64,000 nt of DNA from Natronobeatus ordinarius (GCF_024362485.1 NZ_CP101456.1:806001-870000), one strand, 5' to 3'. Numbered from the stretch's first letter, positions 8,936 to 18,417 are shown. The notes: generated by a model not told the origin, from the sequence alone. Translations and numbers: made by a program.

Positions 8936-10084
8936 TCACGCCGAGCAGTTGTTCGGCCCTATCTCGAGTTCGGCGCGCTCCTCCGGTGGCTCCTCGCGGA
9001 CGCCGCGGTTGAGCTCGATGATCTCCTCGTAGTTGGCCGGCTTCTCGCCGGCGTCGGCCAGTCGGTCGACGAACTTCTCTTCCTCGAGGTCGAGCACGTC
9101 GATCTCGGTCCGCGCCTCGCCGACCGTCGTCGCGATCGGTTCGCCCGGCGCACCGACGCCGAACTCACCATCGGCCGAGACGGTGACGTGCCCCGGCAGG
9201 ACGACGATTCCCTCGGGTTCGGCGAGGAGCGTGCGGTGGAGCGACTCGTAGAGCATCTTCGCCCCCTCCTCTCCCTCCTCTTCCCCGAACTCGAGTTCCG
9301 TCCGTCCCGTCGAGTCGGCGTGTAACGTGTCCGCGGTCAGCAGCGCCCGATCGTTCACGAGCAGGGAGATCGACTCGCTCGTGTGCCCCGGCGTGAAGAG
9401 GGCCTTCACGTCCAGGTCGCCGATCGCCAGCACCTCGTTGCGCTCGAGCGGAACGAACGCGTACTCGAGGTCGCGTTCGGCCGCCCGCTCGCCCAGGTAG
9501 TAGGGGACGTCGAGGTCGGCTGCGAGCTCGCGCCCGCCGGAGACGTGGTCGGCGTGGACGTGCGTGTCGATCACGCCGACGATCGACAGGCCGTGCTCGC
9601 CGGCGGCGATCCGGAACTCGTCGGTGTCGGCCGTCGTGTCGACGACGACCGCCTCGCCCGTCTCCGCGCAGCCGACGAGGTAACCCAGACAGCCCGTCGC
9701 CCGGCGCTGGACCTGGACGACGGTCACCCCCTCACCGACGTCGATCTCCACGTGGTCGTAGACGCCGCTCCAGGCTTCCATGCCGCCGTCGACCGTCTGG
9801 ACCTCGAATTCGCCCGTGGCCGACTCGAGTTGCGTCGCGAGGTTTCCAGACGAGATTCCTTTCCCACAGATCGTGATCACGCGATCGGTGTCGTCGACGA
9901 GCTCCTCGAGTTCCTCGAGCTGGCCGTCTTCCTCGAGCTCCTCCTCGGGCCCAAACGGGAAGTGCCGCGCGTCCTTCACGTGCCAGGCCTCGTAGCTCTC
10001 TTCGGGGCGGGTGTCGACGAGGACGAACTCCTCGCCGCCGTCCTGGGCCTCGGCGAGTCGGTCGGCGGTGAGTGTGGTGACCAT
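8936..10084 (-). CDS. Rhodanese-metallo-beta-lactamase fusion (persulfide dioxygenase-like)
   Basis: A 382-residue cytoplasmic protein. Residues ~3-115 are a rhodanese domain with active-site loop CGKGISS (Cys73). Residues ~125-320 are a metallo-beta-lactamase fold with THVHADHVSGG, the TPGHTSES His block and the VVLPGHV His. The MBL half resembles ETHE1/persulfide dioxygenases and glyoxalase II. The order rhodanese-then-MBL is the reverse of CstB-type fusions. Proposed role: transfer of sulfane sulfur to a persulfide acceptor and its oxidation; inferred from domains. The ATG at 10084 (MVTTLTADRL) is preferred over 10132, whose extra 16 residues are atypical. Confidence 0.88.
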   Translation of the reverse strand: MVTTLTADRLAEAQDGGEEFVLVDTRPEESYEAWHVKDARHFPFGPEEELEEDGQLEELEELVDDTDRVITICGKGISSGNLATQLESATGEFEVQTVDGGMEAWSGVYDHVEIDVGEGVTVVQVQRRATGCLGYLVGCAETGEAVVVDTTADTDEFRIAAGEHGLSIVGVIDTHVHADHVSGGRELAADLDVPYYLGERAAERDLEYAFVPLERNEVLAIGDLDVKALFTPGHTSESISLLVNDRALLTADTLHADSTGRTELEFGEEEGEEGAKMLYESLHRTLLAEPEGIVVLPGHVTVSADGEFGVGAPGEPIATTVGEARTEIDVLDLEEEKFVDRLADAGEKPANYEEIIELNRGVREEPPEERAELEIGPNNCSA

Positions 10085-10374
10085 CGGTGCAAAAACGTGC
10101 TCGAGGGCCCTAAACGCGGGCCAGGCACACACACGGCCCGGTTCGTCGACTCGAGGCCGGCGACGCCGCGCGCCAACGCCGGACGCGTCACGGCGGTGGA
10201 CGAACCGAACGTTCGTCGACCCTCAAGCCCCATCGAACTGCCGGCCGTCCGAGCCTCCGGCGTCCCGGCTTCGGGGCGTCCGAACGATGGCGTCGCAATT
10301 CTTGACAGCACAGAAAATCAATTCAGTCAGAGATGATAGGTACCGTTACGTTACTCCAGTTCCGCTGACAGTCC
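10085..10374. other. Intergenic region between divergent genes, no gene recognised
   Basis: 290 bp separating the divergently transcribed rhodanese-MBL gene and the small 10375 gene. An AT-richer stretch (10300-10355) contains a TTACGTTAC block about 25 nt before the 10375 ATG that could be its TATA element. No protein or RNA gene is apparent. Confidence 0.4.
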
Positions 10375-10584
10375 ATGAGTCAGGATCGTCCCGACGACCG
10401 ACGAGAGACCGACGACGACGAACCGTCGCCGTTCTACCTCCCGGGGGCGCCCGAGGCGTCGGTCGTCGATCGGGTCTGGAACGCGATCGGCGGACTGTTC
10501 CGAACGCGCGGACGGGTTCGTGCGGATCGGCCCCGCGAGGCCGACGGCGGCGAACCGATCGACGAGGAGTATAGTAATCGTTGA
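10375..10584 (+). CDS. Small acidic hypothetical protein whose 3' end lies in a palindromic element
   Basis: A 69-residue ORF (MSQDRPDDRRETDDDEPSPF...). It has a charged N-terminus, then a possible amphipathic helix (VVDRVWNAIGGLF) and a basic/acidic tail. Composition is haloarchaeal and no antisense gene explains it. The last codons and the TGA fall inside the left arm of the repeat element starting at 10571, so the native C-terminus may have been replaced by the insertion. No function is recognised; expression is unproven. Confidence 0.5.
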   Translation: MSQDRPDDRRETDDDEPSPFYLPGAPEASVVDRVWNAIGGLFRTRGRVRADRPREADGGEPIDEEYSNR

Positions 10585-10689
10585 AACGATTCACACCCGG
10601 TCACAGCGAGCGGCCAGCCTCGACGACGAGACCGAGGCTGGCCGCCGACGTTCGTGACCGGGTGTGCAATGACTTTCAACGGTTACTAT
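10571..10689. repeat. Palindromic MITE-like element, copy 1 (119 bp)
   Basis: An imperfect inverted repeat. The outer arms are ATAGTAATCGTTGAAA at the left and TTTCAACGGTTACTAT at the right, followed inward by ACACC and GGTGT. Inside, GGTCAC/GTGACC and the perfect arms CGGCCAGCCTCG / CGAGGCTGGCCG (10611-10622 and 10633-10644) enclose a 10-nt loop. A second copy lies at 48170-48289. The shared outer ends with different but still self-complementary inner stems point to selection for the fold or to a non-autonomous mobile element. No ORF is inside. I see no clear target-site duplication. Confidence 0.85.
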
Positions 10690-10709
10690 CGCACCGCCGG
10701 CGCAATCGG

Positions 10710-12089
10710 CTACTCGCGCTCGCCAGCACCTAACGCGGCCTCTCCGACTTTCCCGTGACCCTCGATGACCTCCTGGCCGCCCATGTACGGTCGCAGGGCC
10801 TCGGGAATCGTGACGGTGCCGTCGTCGTTCTGGTAGTACTCGAGGATGGCCACCATCACGCGGGGCAGCGCCAGCCCCGAGGCGTTCAGCGTGTGGAGGT
10901 ACTCTGCGGACTCGTGGCGCTCGGGCCGGTAGCGCAGGCCGGCGCGGCGGGCCTGGAAGTCCTCGAAGTTCGACGCGCTCGAGACCTCGAGCCAGCGACC
11001 ACCCTCCTCGGGGCCGTCCTCGAGGTCGTCGGCGGGGGCCCACACTTCGATGTCGTAGGTCTTCGCGCTCGCGAAGGTGAGATCGCCGGTGCAAAGCTCG
11101 AGGATGCGGTAGGGGAGCTCGAGTCGCTGGAGCACTTCCTCGGCTTCCTCGAGCAGGCCCTCGAGGCGGTCGTAGCTGGTCTCGGGTTCGACGAAGTTGA
11201 CGAGTTCGACCTTGTTGAACTGGTGGACGCGGACGATCCCGCGGGTTTTGGTGCCGTGCTCGCCCGCCTCCCGGCGGAAGTTGGGCGTGTACGCCTGGTG
11301 TTTCAGCGGCAGATCGTCTTTCAGGAGAATCTCCTCGGCGTACATGTTCGTCACGGGGACCTCCGCCGTCGGGCAGAGCCAGAGGTCTTCGTCGTCGTAC
11401 GGTTCGAGGTTGTCGCCGCCGAGGCGGTAGGCGTCGTCGGCGAACTTCGGGAGCTGGCCGGTGCCCTGCATCGACGTGCTCTTGACGGGAATCGGCGGGA
11501 AGAGGTCGACGTAGCCCTGCTCGCGGTGGACGTCCAGCATGAACTGGATCAGGGCGTGCTCGAGTCGGGCGCCGTCGCCCTTGAGGAAGTAGAAGCCGGC
11601 GCCGGTGGTCTTCGCACCGCGCGCCTCGTCGATAATGTCGAGTTCCTCGCCGAGTTCGTAGTGGGGCGTGACCGCGTCGGCGTCGACGCGCAGATCGTCG
11701 AAGCCCCAGCGGCGGTGCTCGACGTTGTCCGACTCGTCTGCGCCGACAGGGACACTCTCGTCGGGCACCTGGGGAATCTCGAGCATCGCTTCCTCGAGTT
11801 CGGCCTCGAGCTCACCCGCTCGCGCCTCGACCTCCTCGAGGTCGGCTTTGAGCTCGCTCGAGCGGTCGATCGCCTCCTGGGCTGCCTCCTCGTTCCCTTC
11901 CTGTTTCAGCTGGCCGATGCGCGAGCTGACCTGGTTGCGCTCGTGTCGCAGGTCGTCGCCGCGGGCTTTCAGCTCGCGCCACTCCTCGTCGATGGCGAGC
12001 ACCGCATCGAGGTCGACGTCGGCCCCGCGGTTTGCGAGGGCCTCGCGTACCTCGGCTGCGTGCTCGCGCAGGTAGGTCCGGTCGAGCAT
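10710..12089 (-). CDS. serS: Seryl-tRNA synthetase
   Basis: A 459-residue class II aminoacyl-tRNA synthetase that charges tRNA-Ser (and tRNA-Sec-type acceptors where present) with serine. Residues 1-110 form the long antiparallel coiled-coil tRNA-binding arm (ELKARGDDLRHERNQVSSRI). Motif 2 is FRREAGEHGTKTRGIVRVHQ and motif 3 is NASGLALPRVMVAILEYYQ. The length is normal for the common, bacterial-type SerRS used by haloarchaea. The ATG at 12089 (MLDRTYLREH) is the usual family start; in-frame ATGs at 12107 and 12152 are less likely. Confidence 0.96.
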   Translation of the reverse strand: MLDRTYLREHAAEVREALANRGADVDLDAVLAIDEEWRELKARGDDLRHERNQVSSRIGQLKQEGNEEAAQEAIDRSSELKADLEEVEARAGELEAELEEAMLEIPQVPDESVPVGADESDNVEHRRWGFDDLRVDADAVTPHYELGEELDIIDEARGAKTTGAGFYFLKGDGARLEHALIQFMLDVHREQGYVDLFPPIPVKSTSMQGTGQLPKFADDAYRLGGDNLEPYDDEDLWLCPTAEVPVTNMYAEEILLKDDLPLKHQAYTPNFRREAGEHGTKTRGIVRVHQFNKVELVNFVEPETSYDRLEGLLEEAEEVLQRLELPYRILELCTGDLTFASAKTYDIEVWAPADDLEDGPEEGGRWLEVSSASNFEDFQARRAGLRYRPERHESAEYLHTLNASGLALPRVMVAILEYYQNDDGTVTIPEALRPYMGGQEVIEGHGKVGEAALGAGERE

Positions 12090-12205
12090 TCGTAGGCGTC
12101 GATTCATCACCCCCCGGGAAAACCGTGTCGGAAGTGTGCCAGGCGACCCCACGACGACTCCCGCCGACGTTCACCGTCGTCTCTAAACGAAACCCAGCGC
12201 GAGTA

Positions 12206-12227
12206 CCCCGCCCCACCGTGGGCGGGG
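12206..12227. repeat. Perfect GC-rich hairpin next to an IS200-like remnant
   Basis: CCCCGCCC (12206-12213) pairs with GGGCGGGG (12220-12227) around a 6-nt loop. It lies 11 bp from the TnpA remnant stop codon. Subterminal hairpins of this kind mark the ends of IS200/IS605 elements; it could alternatively act as a terminator-like structure. Confidence 0.6.
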
Positions 12228-12237
12228 GTGAAGCGCG

Positions 12238-12336
12238 TCACTCCGGTGCATGTTCAGTCTCCTCGACATATCGTTCAACCACCTCCTCCGACACCGCTCC
12301 TGTCGTCCCCACGTAGTAGTCAATCCGAAAGAATTC
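12238..12336 (-). pseudogene. C-terminal remnant of an IS200/IS605-type TnpA transposase
   Basis: On the minus strand the frame ending at a TGA (12238-12240) reads RIEFFRIDYYVGTTGAVSEE then VVERYVEETEHAPE. The YYVGTTGAVSEExVxRYVE pattern is the C-terminal tail of haloarchaeal IS200-family Y1 transposases. Nothing of the catalytic HUH region or Tyr helix remains upstream, where the plus-strand kinase gene begins at 12366. Read as the residue of an old insertion; a database comparison would settle it. Confidence 0.55.
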
Positions 12337-12365
12337 TATCCGACGATCCTGAGTTTCTGTCTGCA

Positions 12366-13835
12366 ATGGGTGAGCGGGAGCCGAGAGCTGGGGGGCTCTC
12401 GGAAACGACAGGAGACGCATACCGAACGATCGTCGACTATGCGGGACAGCCACTTTTTCTCGTCGACGTGGTTCACACGGGAGACGCGCCCCGGTTCGAG
12501 ATCGACCGATTCAACCTCGCCTACGAGGACCAGACCGGGCTGTCGCTCGAGGACGCCCGTGGCCTGACCCCGCGGGAGTGGCTCGGGGACGACGTCGGCT
12601 CGACGCTCGAGGAGAAGTATCACGAGTGTCTCGAGACGCAGGCACGACTCCGGTACGAGGAACGCCTCGAGTTCCCGTCCGGAACCGAAATCTGGGAGAC
12701 GACGCTCACGCCGGTGCTCGTCGACGGCGAGGTGTCCCAGCTCGTTGGGACCACTCGCGAGGTGACCGACCGGCGACGCGCCCGGCGCGAACGCACCCGC
12801 AGTCGCGACCTCCTCCGACACACGGAGGCGCTGGCGAACACTGGCGGATGGGAACTCGACGTCCGGACCGACGCGCTCCGCTGGACGCGCGGGACGCGTC
12901 GGATCTTCGGCGTCTCGGCGTCGTTCGAGCCGACGCTCGAGGACGCCCTCGCGTTCTACCACCCGGACGACCGGGACGCGATCCGGGACGCGATCGACCG
13001 CTGTCGAACCGACGGCGTGCCTTACGATCTCGAGGCGCGAATCGTCCGCGCCGATGGCCCGGAACGCTGGGTCCGATCACGGGGTGCAGCGGTCGTCGAG
13101 GACGGAGCCGTTCACACGTTGCGCGGGGCCGTCCAGGACGTTACCAGGACGCGACGTCAGGAACGTGAACTCGGGCGACAGAACGAACGGCTGGCGGCGT
13201 TCTCGAGGGTCGTCAGCCACGACCTTCGAAATCCGTTGAACGTCGCTCAGGGGGCGCTCTCGGTGGTTGAAACCGACAGCGAGCACGACGACCTCGAGCA
13301 GATCGCTGCGGCCCTCGACCGGATGGAAACGATCGTCGACGAGACGCTCGCCCTCGCTCGCGAGGGACAGGCTGTCGCCGACGTCGAGTGGGTCGACGTC
13401 GAACCGATCGTCGACGACTGCTGGCAACTGGTCGATACCACAGCCGCGACGCTCGAACTCGAGGTCGACGGCCGGATTCGTGCAGACGCCGATCGACTGC
13501 GACACGTCTATGAAAACCTGTTTCGTAACGCCGTCGAGCATAGCTCGACGAGCCCTCGTTCGCACGCTCGCGGGGACGATAGTGCCGGTGTGACCGTTCG
13601 TGTCGGCACTCTCGAGGACGGGTTCTTCGTCGAAGACGACGGCCCCGGGATTCCCGCTGCCGAGCGCGAGGCGATCTTCGAGCCGGGCTACACGACGGGT
13701 GACGGCAACACCGGATTCGGCCTCCCGATCGTCAGGCGGATCGCCGACGCTCACGGCTGGACGGTCACCGTCACGGACGGGCCGGCCGGCGGCGCCCGGT
13801 TCGAGTTTTCGGGGGTCGAACTCGAGAACGGATAG
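12366..13835 (+). CDS. Cytoplasmic PAS-PAS sensor histidine kinase
   Basis: A 489-residue soluble histidine kinase. Two PAS domains span residues ~15-135 and ~150-263 (the second with GGWELDVRTDALRWTRGTRR and a PAC-like end). A short coiled coil leads to the HisKA domain with the H-box AFSRVVSHDLRNPLN (His285 phospho-acceptor). The HATPase_c domain has the N-box ENLFRNAVEHS, the G1 box VEDDGPGIP and the G2 box NTGFGLPIVRRI. There is no transmembrane segment, so it should sense a cytoplasmic cue such as redox, light or a ligand. No response regulator is adjacent. Start is the ATG at 12366. Confidence 0.92.
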   Translation: MGEREPRAGGLSETTGDAYRTIVDYAGQPLFLVDVVHTGDAPRFEIDRFNLAYEDQTGLSLEDARGLTPREWLGDDVGSTLEEKYHECLETQARLRYEERLEFPSGTEIWETTLTPVLVDGEVSQLVGTTREVTDRRRARRERTRSRDLLRHTEALANTGGWELDVRTDALRWTRGTRRIFGVSASFEPTLEDALAFYHPDDRDAIRDAIDRCRTDGVPYDLEARIVRADGPERWVRSRGAAVVEDGAVHTLRGAVQDVTRTRRQERELGRQNERLAAFSRVVSHDLRNPLNVAQGALSVVETDSEHDDLEQIAAALDRMETIVDETLALAREGQAVADVEWVDVEPIVDDCWQLVDTTAATLELEVDGRIRADADRLRHVYENLFRNAVEHSSTSPRSHARGDDSAGVTVRVGTLEDGFFVEDDGPGIPAAEREAIFEPGYTTGDGNTGFGLPIVRRIADAHGWTVTVTDGPAGGARFEFSGVELENG

Positions 13836-13967
13836 GCTGCCTCGAGGAACGCTTTGGTGCCCACTCTGGCGGTCGGCAAGGCCCACGATCGAACGGTGGT
13901 CACGTCCGGTCGTGGGTTCGACGGGATGGCGGTCGGACTCGCTGACGTCGGCCTCGAATTGCAGTAA

Positions 13968-14041
13968 GGTACTTCGGAGTAACTTCGCCACTAACCCCTG
14001 CGTAAGCGTGAATTTATTTCTTTTCGGTATTTCTTCTGCTC
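13968..14041 (+). promoter_or_regulatory. Promoter of giant surface protein 1; twin of 18418-18492
   Basis: Contains CGTAAGCGTG (14001-14010), then AATTTATTTC with the TATA-like TTTATTTC centred ~26 nt before the ATG at 14042, implying a leaderless mRNA. Aligned without gaps (offset 4450) to the region before the 18493 gene, 14001-14024 differs at one position only. Weaker identity continues up to about 13968, including CTTCGG/CCTCGG and GTAACT blocks. Confidence 0.75.
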
Positions 14042-17000
14042 ATGTACCAGTGTGAACAGCGGACTCGAACACGAGCGCAACTCTTTGCGGTCGTTTTTTC
14101 GATACTACTGATCGGTTCGGTCGTTGCGCCGTTCGTGGCGGTGGCTGGAGCGACTCAGGAGGGAGCTCCCGTGGGAGACGGTGTTGAGTCGGGAGTCGAC
14201 CCTGCGTCCACGACGATGGTCCAACCGTCGCTGAATCCGGAATCGTCCGGTGAGCCGATCGCCGACGATCCCGCCGTTCGGCTCGACCGGTTGCTCGGCG
14301 CCGAGTACGACGGATTCGGCGACCGTGGAATCGCGTCGTCGGACGAGCTGCTCGTCGTCACGAACGGAACGGATCGGCTCGAGGCGTTCGACGCGGCGGG
14401 CGAACCGATCTGGTCGACGACGCTGGGCGACGACCTCGAGTCGAAACCCGTTATCGACGACGGCACGGTGTACGTCGCTATTAGTGGAGAAACCTTCTCT
14501 TCTGATCAGCTCGTCGCACTCGACGCGAGCGACGGCTCGCTGCAGTGGAACTCGTTCGACACTGCAGGAGTTGAACTCTATTCGGACGTTCCGCCGGTGT
14601 TCGGCGAGTACCTCTACGTGTTCGATCCCGGCGACGTGTTCGAACCCGACGACGGCGAAAGCGTCTACGCGCTCGACCCCTCGGACGGCTCGATTGTCTG
14701 GGAGCAAGCGCTGGACGATACCGGTCACGTGCAACTGGCTGCGGACGATGACGCGGTGTACGTCGTTGACGACGATCACGTCCGCGCGTTCGGCGGGTCG
14801 AGCGGCGACGTGCTGTGGAACCGCGGCGACTGGCCACTCAGCGGCGAGGTATCGGCGCAACCGACGATCGCAGACGGGACGTTGTACGTGACGGCTGACG
14901 TAGATGATACGGGTGCGTTGTACGCATTCGACACAGCAGACGGTGTTCCACTGTGGCGAACCCCAATTCCAGAGGAAGCCGACCTGTCCCCAGTCGTCTG
15001 GAACAACGGCGTGTTTGTCGCGAGCGGCTCGAGCATCCACGGGTTCGATTCCCTTACCGGCGAACGAAACGCGATGTACCAGACGGCCGGCGAGATCCAG
15101 GCCCTCGAGCTCGGCGCGCAGCTGTACGTCGCGTCGAAAGACCCGCGAGAGTATAGCGGCCCCGGTGAAAGCCTCACGGCGCTCGAGCACGACCTCTCGG
15201 TCGCCTGGGCGACGTCACTGCCGACGATGACCGGCAATCTCGACCGGGTGGCCTATCCAACGGCTCTCGCAACGATCGGTGACACCCTCTACGTCGCCGG
15301 AATCTCAGAGGAGTTTGGGACGCCCGAGGACAACTCACTGTACGTCTTCGAGCCCACCACACTCACCGTCGACGACGTGGAGGTCGTCGAGGACAGCGCC
15401 ACCGTCGGCGAGACGATCACGGTTGAGGCCACAGTGAGCAACCATGGCGAACAAAGCGAAACTAGCGAGGTCACCTTCGAGATCGATTCGCCGTTGACAC
15501 CAACCTATCTCGATCACCGAACGACTGAGGTTTCGGTTGGGGCGGGCGAAACGACGACAACTACGCTCGAGCTCGAAGTGACGAGTTCGGGAACCTACGA
15601 GATAACCGCCTTCGAGAGCGGAACGGGCGGGCTAGCTTCAGACCCACGCGTCGAATCCGTCTCGGTCGTCGTCGGCCACGAGAACCCAGACGACGATTGG
15701 ACTCAAATCGGCTACGACGCGGCCGGCTCACACTGGAACCCGAACACCCACGCACCGACGAAGCCGCTCATGCAGACGTGGGAGTTCGAAACGGACGGCA
15801 ACGTCGAACGTAATCCCGTCCTCGTCAAAGACGACACGGTCGTCGTCCACAACGATACGACGGTCTTTGGGCTCGACCTCGAGACCGGTAACCAGCTCTG
15901 GGACTACCGAATCTCGGTTCCAGAAGAGGCCGACGACACGGAGGAGATCGGCAGCCACGTCATCGTTGACGATGTCGTCTACTTCGGGATGTCCTATTCT
16001 GTGGGACACGCGGGTGCCGAGCCACGCTCGCGGCTGTACACGATCGGTCTTGACGACGGCGAACTCATCGACTATCGTCACTTCGAGGATCAACGGATCA
16101 ACCTCCGATCGCTGTCGACCGACGGCGATAGCCTGTTCTTCACGATGCGCGTCGAAGACAATGGAGACAACCACGGCGACCGCTACCTCTGGGCGGTCGA
16201 TCGACACGACTTCAGCAATCAAAAGTCCCAGTATTTCGCCGACGACAGTGAGTTCAATAGCGGGGATCAGGTCCTCGTGACCGGCGACCGACTCGCCATC
16301 GCTGATCGATCCTACGACACCGGTTCTGATACGATACGCACGTTCGACCGGTCGACGCTTGAGCTAACCGCTTCTCGAACGTTCGACGACGGCGACATCA
16401 GGACGTTGATCACCGACGGCGAGACGATCTATCTCTCGCTGGAGCCCGACGAGGGGGGAGTCTACCAACTGCTCGCACTCGATCCCGACGATCTCTCGAC
16501 GACATGGCAACTCGCACCAGAAATGTACCTCCAGCAAGAGGACAAATACGATCAACACCACGGACTCGTCGTGAGCGACAGTATGCTGATCACCGCCACG
16601 AGAGGCCCATTCACGAGTGATCATATCGCTCACTACGGGATCGATACCGAGAGAGGCGAGGTTGAGTGGTTCGAGTCCACGAATAAACAGTTCGAGACTC
16701 GGCTATCCCAGAGCCCGATCGTCGCCGCCGACGGCGTGTTCTACGCTGGGCTGAAAACGTACGACGCCGCAACGGGTGAACACATCTCGTTCTCGAAAAC
16801 CGGGCATCCGGTCGCAATTTCGAACGGAACCGTCCTGAGCGTGACCGACGATGGCATTGGCGCGTACCAGGGGGTCGAACCCATTTCGGTCTCCGAACTC
16901 GAGCTCTCTGCGACCGAGCTGGAGCACGGCGAGGAACTCGAGGCGACGGTCGTGGTAACCAACCCGACACCATTCGCTCAGCCGATCAGGGTGGACATGA

Positions 17001-18268
17001 CCGGAGCGAACCCACTTCTGCGAAAAGACGGCTCCTCTGGGGATTACACAACGACGCTGGGGCCGAGTGAGTCGGAGACGATCACGTTCTCAGTAACGCC
17101 ACATCCCGGTGACCACTCGATCCACGCCGACATCTCAGCCAACAGCATGTTCAGCGCCGGGTCGCCCAACGGGTATTACCGGTATCACACAACTGCTCCC
17201 CAGACGGCAACCGTGTACGGCGAGCCGATCGAACCGACCGAACTCGAGGGCGTCGTGCTCACCGACGCCGAACTCTCCACCGACTCGGCTATGCTCGGAG
17301 AGCCGTTCACGGTCGAAGCAACGCTACAGAATCTCGGAACGGAGTCGGTCACCGAATCGATCGAGGTGGCGGTCGGTTCCGATTCGACGGATACGTCGGT
17401 GACGATTGGCGGCGGGGCGTCGGAGACAATCGAGGTCACACTACGGGGTAGCGATGAAGGCGATGACCAGACGGTAACGGTCAACGGAATCGCGATTGGG
17501 ACGGTTCACGTAATCGAAACGGACCTCTGGCTTGCGAACCTCGACGCGGATTCGAATACGGTCGGTACCGGCGAGACGGTCACGATTACCGCAGCGTTAG
17601 AAAACCGCTACTATCCCTACGAACTGGCAACGAGCGACCTCGGGCTTTGGATCGACGGCGAAATCGTCCAGACGAAACACGTCGAAGTTCCGCCGTACTA
17701 CGAAGACGACTACGGAGCCAAGGAAGTCACGTTCGAACAGACGTTCGACTCGCCGGGCGAGTTTGAGGTGTTGGTCACCGGCGACGGCGTCTCGATCGAC
17801 GTGAATCCCGTCACCGTCGACGTCGAACTGGAACCCGGCTCGCCACCAGTCGCCGCGTTCGACTACGAGCCGACCGAACCCGAGGTCGGCGACGAGGTGA
17901 CTTTCGACGCGTCCGCCTCGAGTGCCCCTGAGGGAACGATCGCGGCGTACCGCTGGGATTTCACCGGCGATGGCACCGTCGACGTAACGACGACTGAGCC
18001 GGAGGCGACGTGGACCTACGACGAGGCGGGTGACTACAGCGTCACCCTCGAGGTCGAAGACGACACAGGCGAGACGGCTGAGACGACAGAGACGGTCGCG
18101 GTGACGGAGCCGGAACCGAGCGTCGCCGACTACGCCGACGCCGAGGACGGGGTCGTTCGGACCGACGGGCTTCGCGACGCGATCGACGACTGGAGAGACG
18201 ACGACGTGGACACCGACCTGCTTCGCGCCGTCATCGACGCCTGGCGAAGCGGTGAGCAGGTCGACTGA
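14042..18268 (+). CDS. Secreted giant protein: two beta-propeller regions, CARDB-like, PKD and dockerin-like domains
   Basis: 1408 residues. The N-terminus (residues ~1-37) is a haloarchaeal surface-protein signal (LFAVVFSILLIGSVVAPFVA). Residues ~80-425 and ~545-945 are PQQ-like beta-propeller regions with repeated LYVxxx...LYAFD/VYALD strands. CARDB/NEW3-like beta-sandwich domains lie at ~440-525 and ~955-1260. A PKD domain (~1270-1360, with AAYRWDFTGDGT) follows. The last ~47 residues (DGVVRTDGLRDAIDDW, DTDLLRAVIDAWRSG) form a dockerin-like helix pair seen at the ends of haloarchaeal exoproteins. There is no PGF-CTERM or transmembrane anchor, so it should be released or held through protein partners. 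Its signal sequence and promoter match the next gene. Confidence 0.85.
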   Translation: MYQCEQRTRTRAQLFAVVFSILLIGSVVAPFVAVAGATQEGAPVGDGVESGVDPASTTMVQPSLNPESSGEPIADDPAVRLDRLLGAEYDGFGDRGIASSDELLVVTNGTDRLEAFDAAGEPIWSTTLGDDLESKPVIDDGTVYVAISGETFSSDQLVALDASDGSLQWNSFDTAGVELYSDVPPVFGEYLYVFDPGDVFEPDDGESVYALDPSDGSIVWEQALDDTGHVQLAADDDAVYVVDDDHVRAFGGSSGDVLWNRGDWPLSGEVSAQPTIADGTLYVTADVDDTGALYAFDTADGVPLWRTPIPEEADLSPVVWNNGVFVASGSSIHGFDSLTGERNAMYQTAGEIQALELGAQLYVASKDPREYSGPGESLTALEHDLSVAWATSLPTMTGNLDRVAYPTALATIGDTLYVAGISEEFGTPEDNSLYVFEPTTLTVDDVEVVEDSATVGETITVEATVSNHGEQSETSEVTFEIDSPLTPTYLDHRTTEVSVGAGETTTTTLELEVTSSGTYEITAFESGTGGLASDPRVESVSVVVGHENPDDDWTQIGYDAAGSHWNPNTHAPTKPLMQTWEFETDGNVERNPVLVKDDTVVVHNDTTVFGLDLETGNQLWDYRISVPEEADDTEEIGSHVIVDDVVYFGMSYSVGHAGAEPRSRLYTIGLDDGELIDYRHFEDQRINLRSLSTDGDSLFFTMRVEDNGDNHGDRYLWAVDRHDFSNQKSQYFADDSEFNSGDQVLVTGDRLAIADRSYDTGSDTIRTFDRSTLELTASRTFDDGDIRTLITDGETIYLSLEPDEGGVYQLLALDPDDLSTTWQLAPEMYLQQEDKYDQHHGLVVSDSMLITATRGPFTSDHIAHYGIDTERGEVEWFESTNKQFETRLSQSPIVAADGVFYAGLKTYDAATGEHISFSKTGHPVAISNGTVLSVTDDGIGAYQGVEPISVSELELSATELEHGEELEATVVVTNPTPFAQPIRVDMTGANPLLRKDGSSGDYTTTLGPSESETITFSVTPHPGDHSIHADISANSMFSAGSPNGYYRYHTTAPQTATVYGEPIEPTELEGVVLTDAELSTDSAMLGEPFTVEATLQNLGTESVTESIEVAVGSDSTDTSVTIGGGASETIEVTLRGSDEGDDQTVTVNGIAIGTVHVIETDLWLANLDADSNTVGTGETVTITAALENRYYPYELATSDLGLWIDGEIVQTKHVEVPPYYEDDYGAKEVTFEQTFDSPGEFEVLVTGDGVSIDVNPVTVDVELEPGSPPVAAFDYEPTEPEVGDEVTFDASASSAPEGTIAAYRWDFTGDGTVDVTTTEPEATWTYDEAGDYSVTLEVEDDTGETAETTETVAVTEPEPSVADYADAEDGVVRTDGLRDAIDDWRDDDVDTDLLRAVIDAWRSGEQVD

Positions 18269-18417
18269 TGGTCCGGGCGAGTGCGCCGTGCGGACCGTGG
18301 CTCGCTCCGCGGCAGTGACAACCGATCGGGGACGACGTTCGGCCCCGTAGATTCTCTGGTGAAGCGGGGACGGTCCGAGGCCGGGGAGACGAAGCCGTCG
18401 ACCTCGAGCCAGCCCAG

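Noticed and set aside
10571-10689. Palindromic element as a simple Rho-independent terminator
   Set aside because: It is too long, its ends are conserved with the distant copy, and no U-tract follows; a mobile or structured element explains it better.
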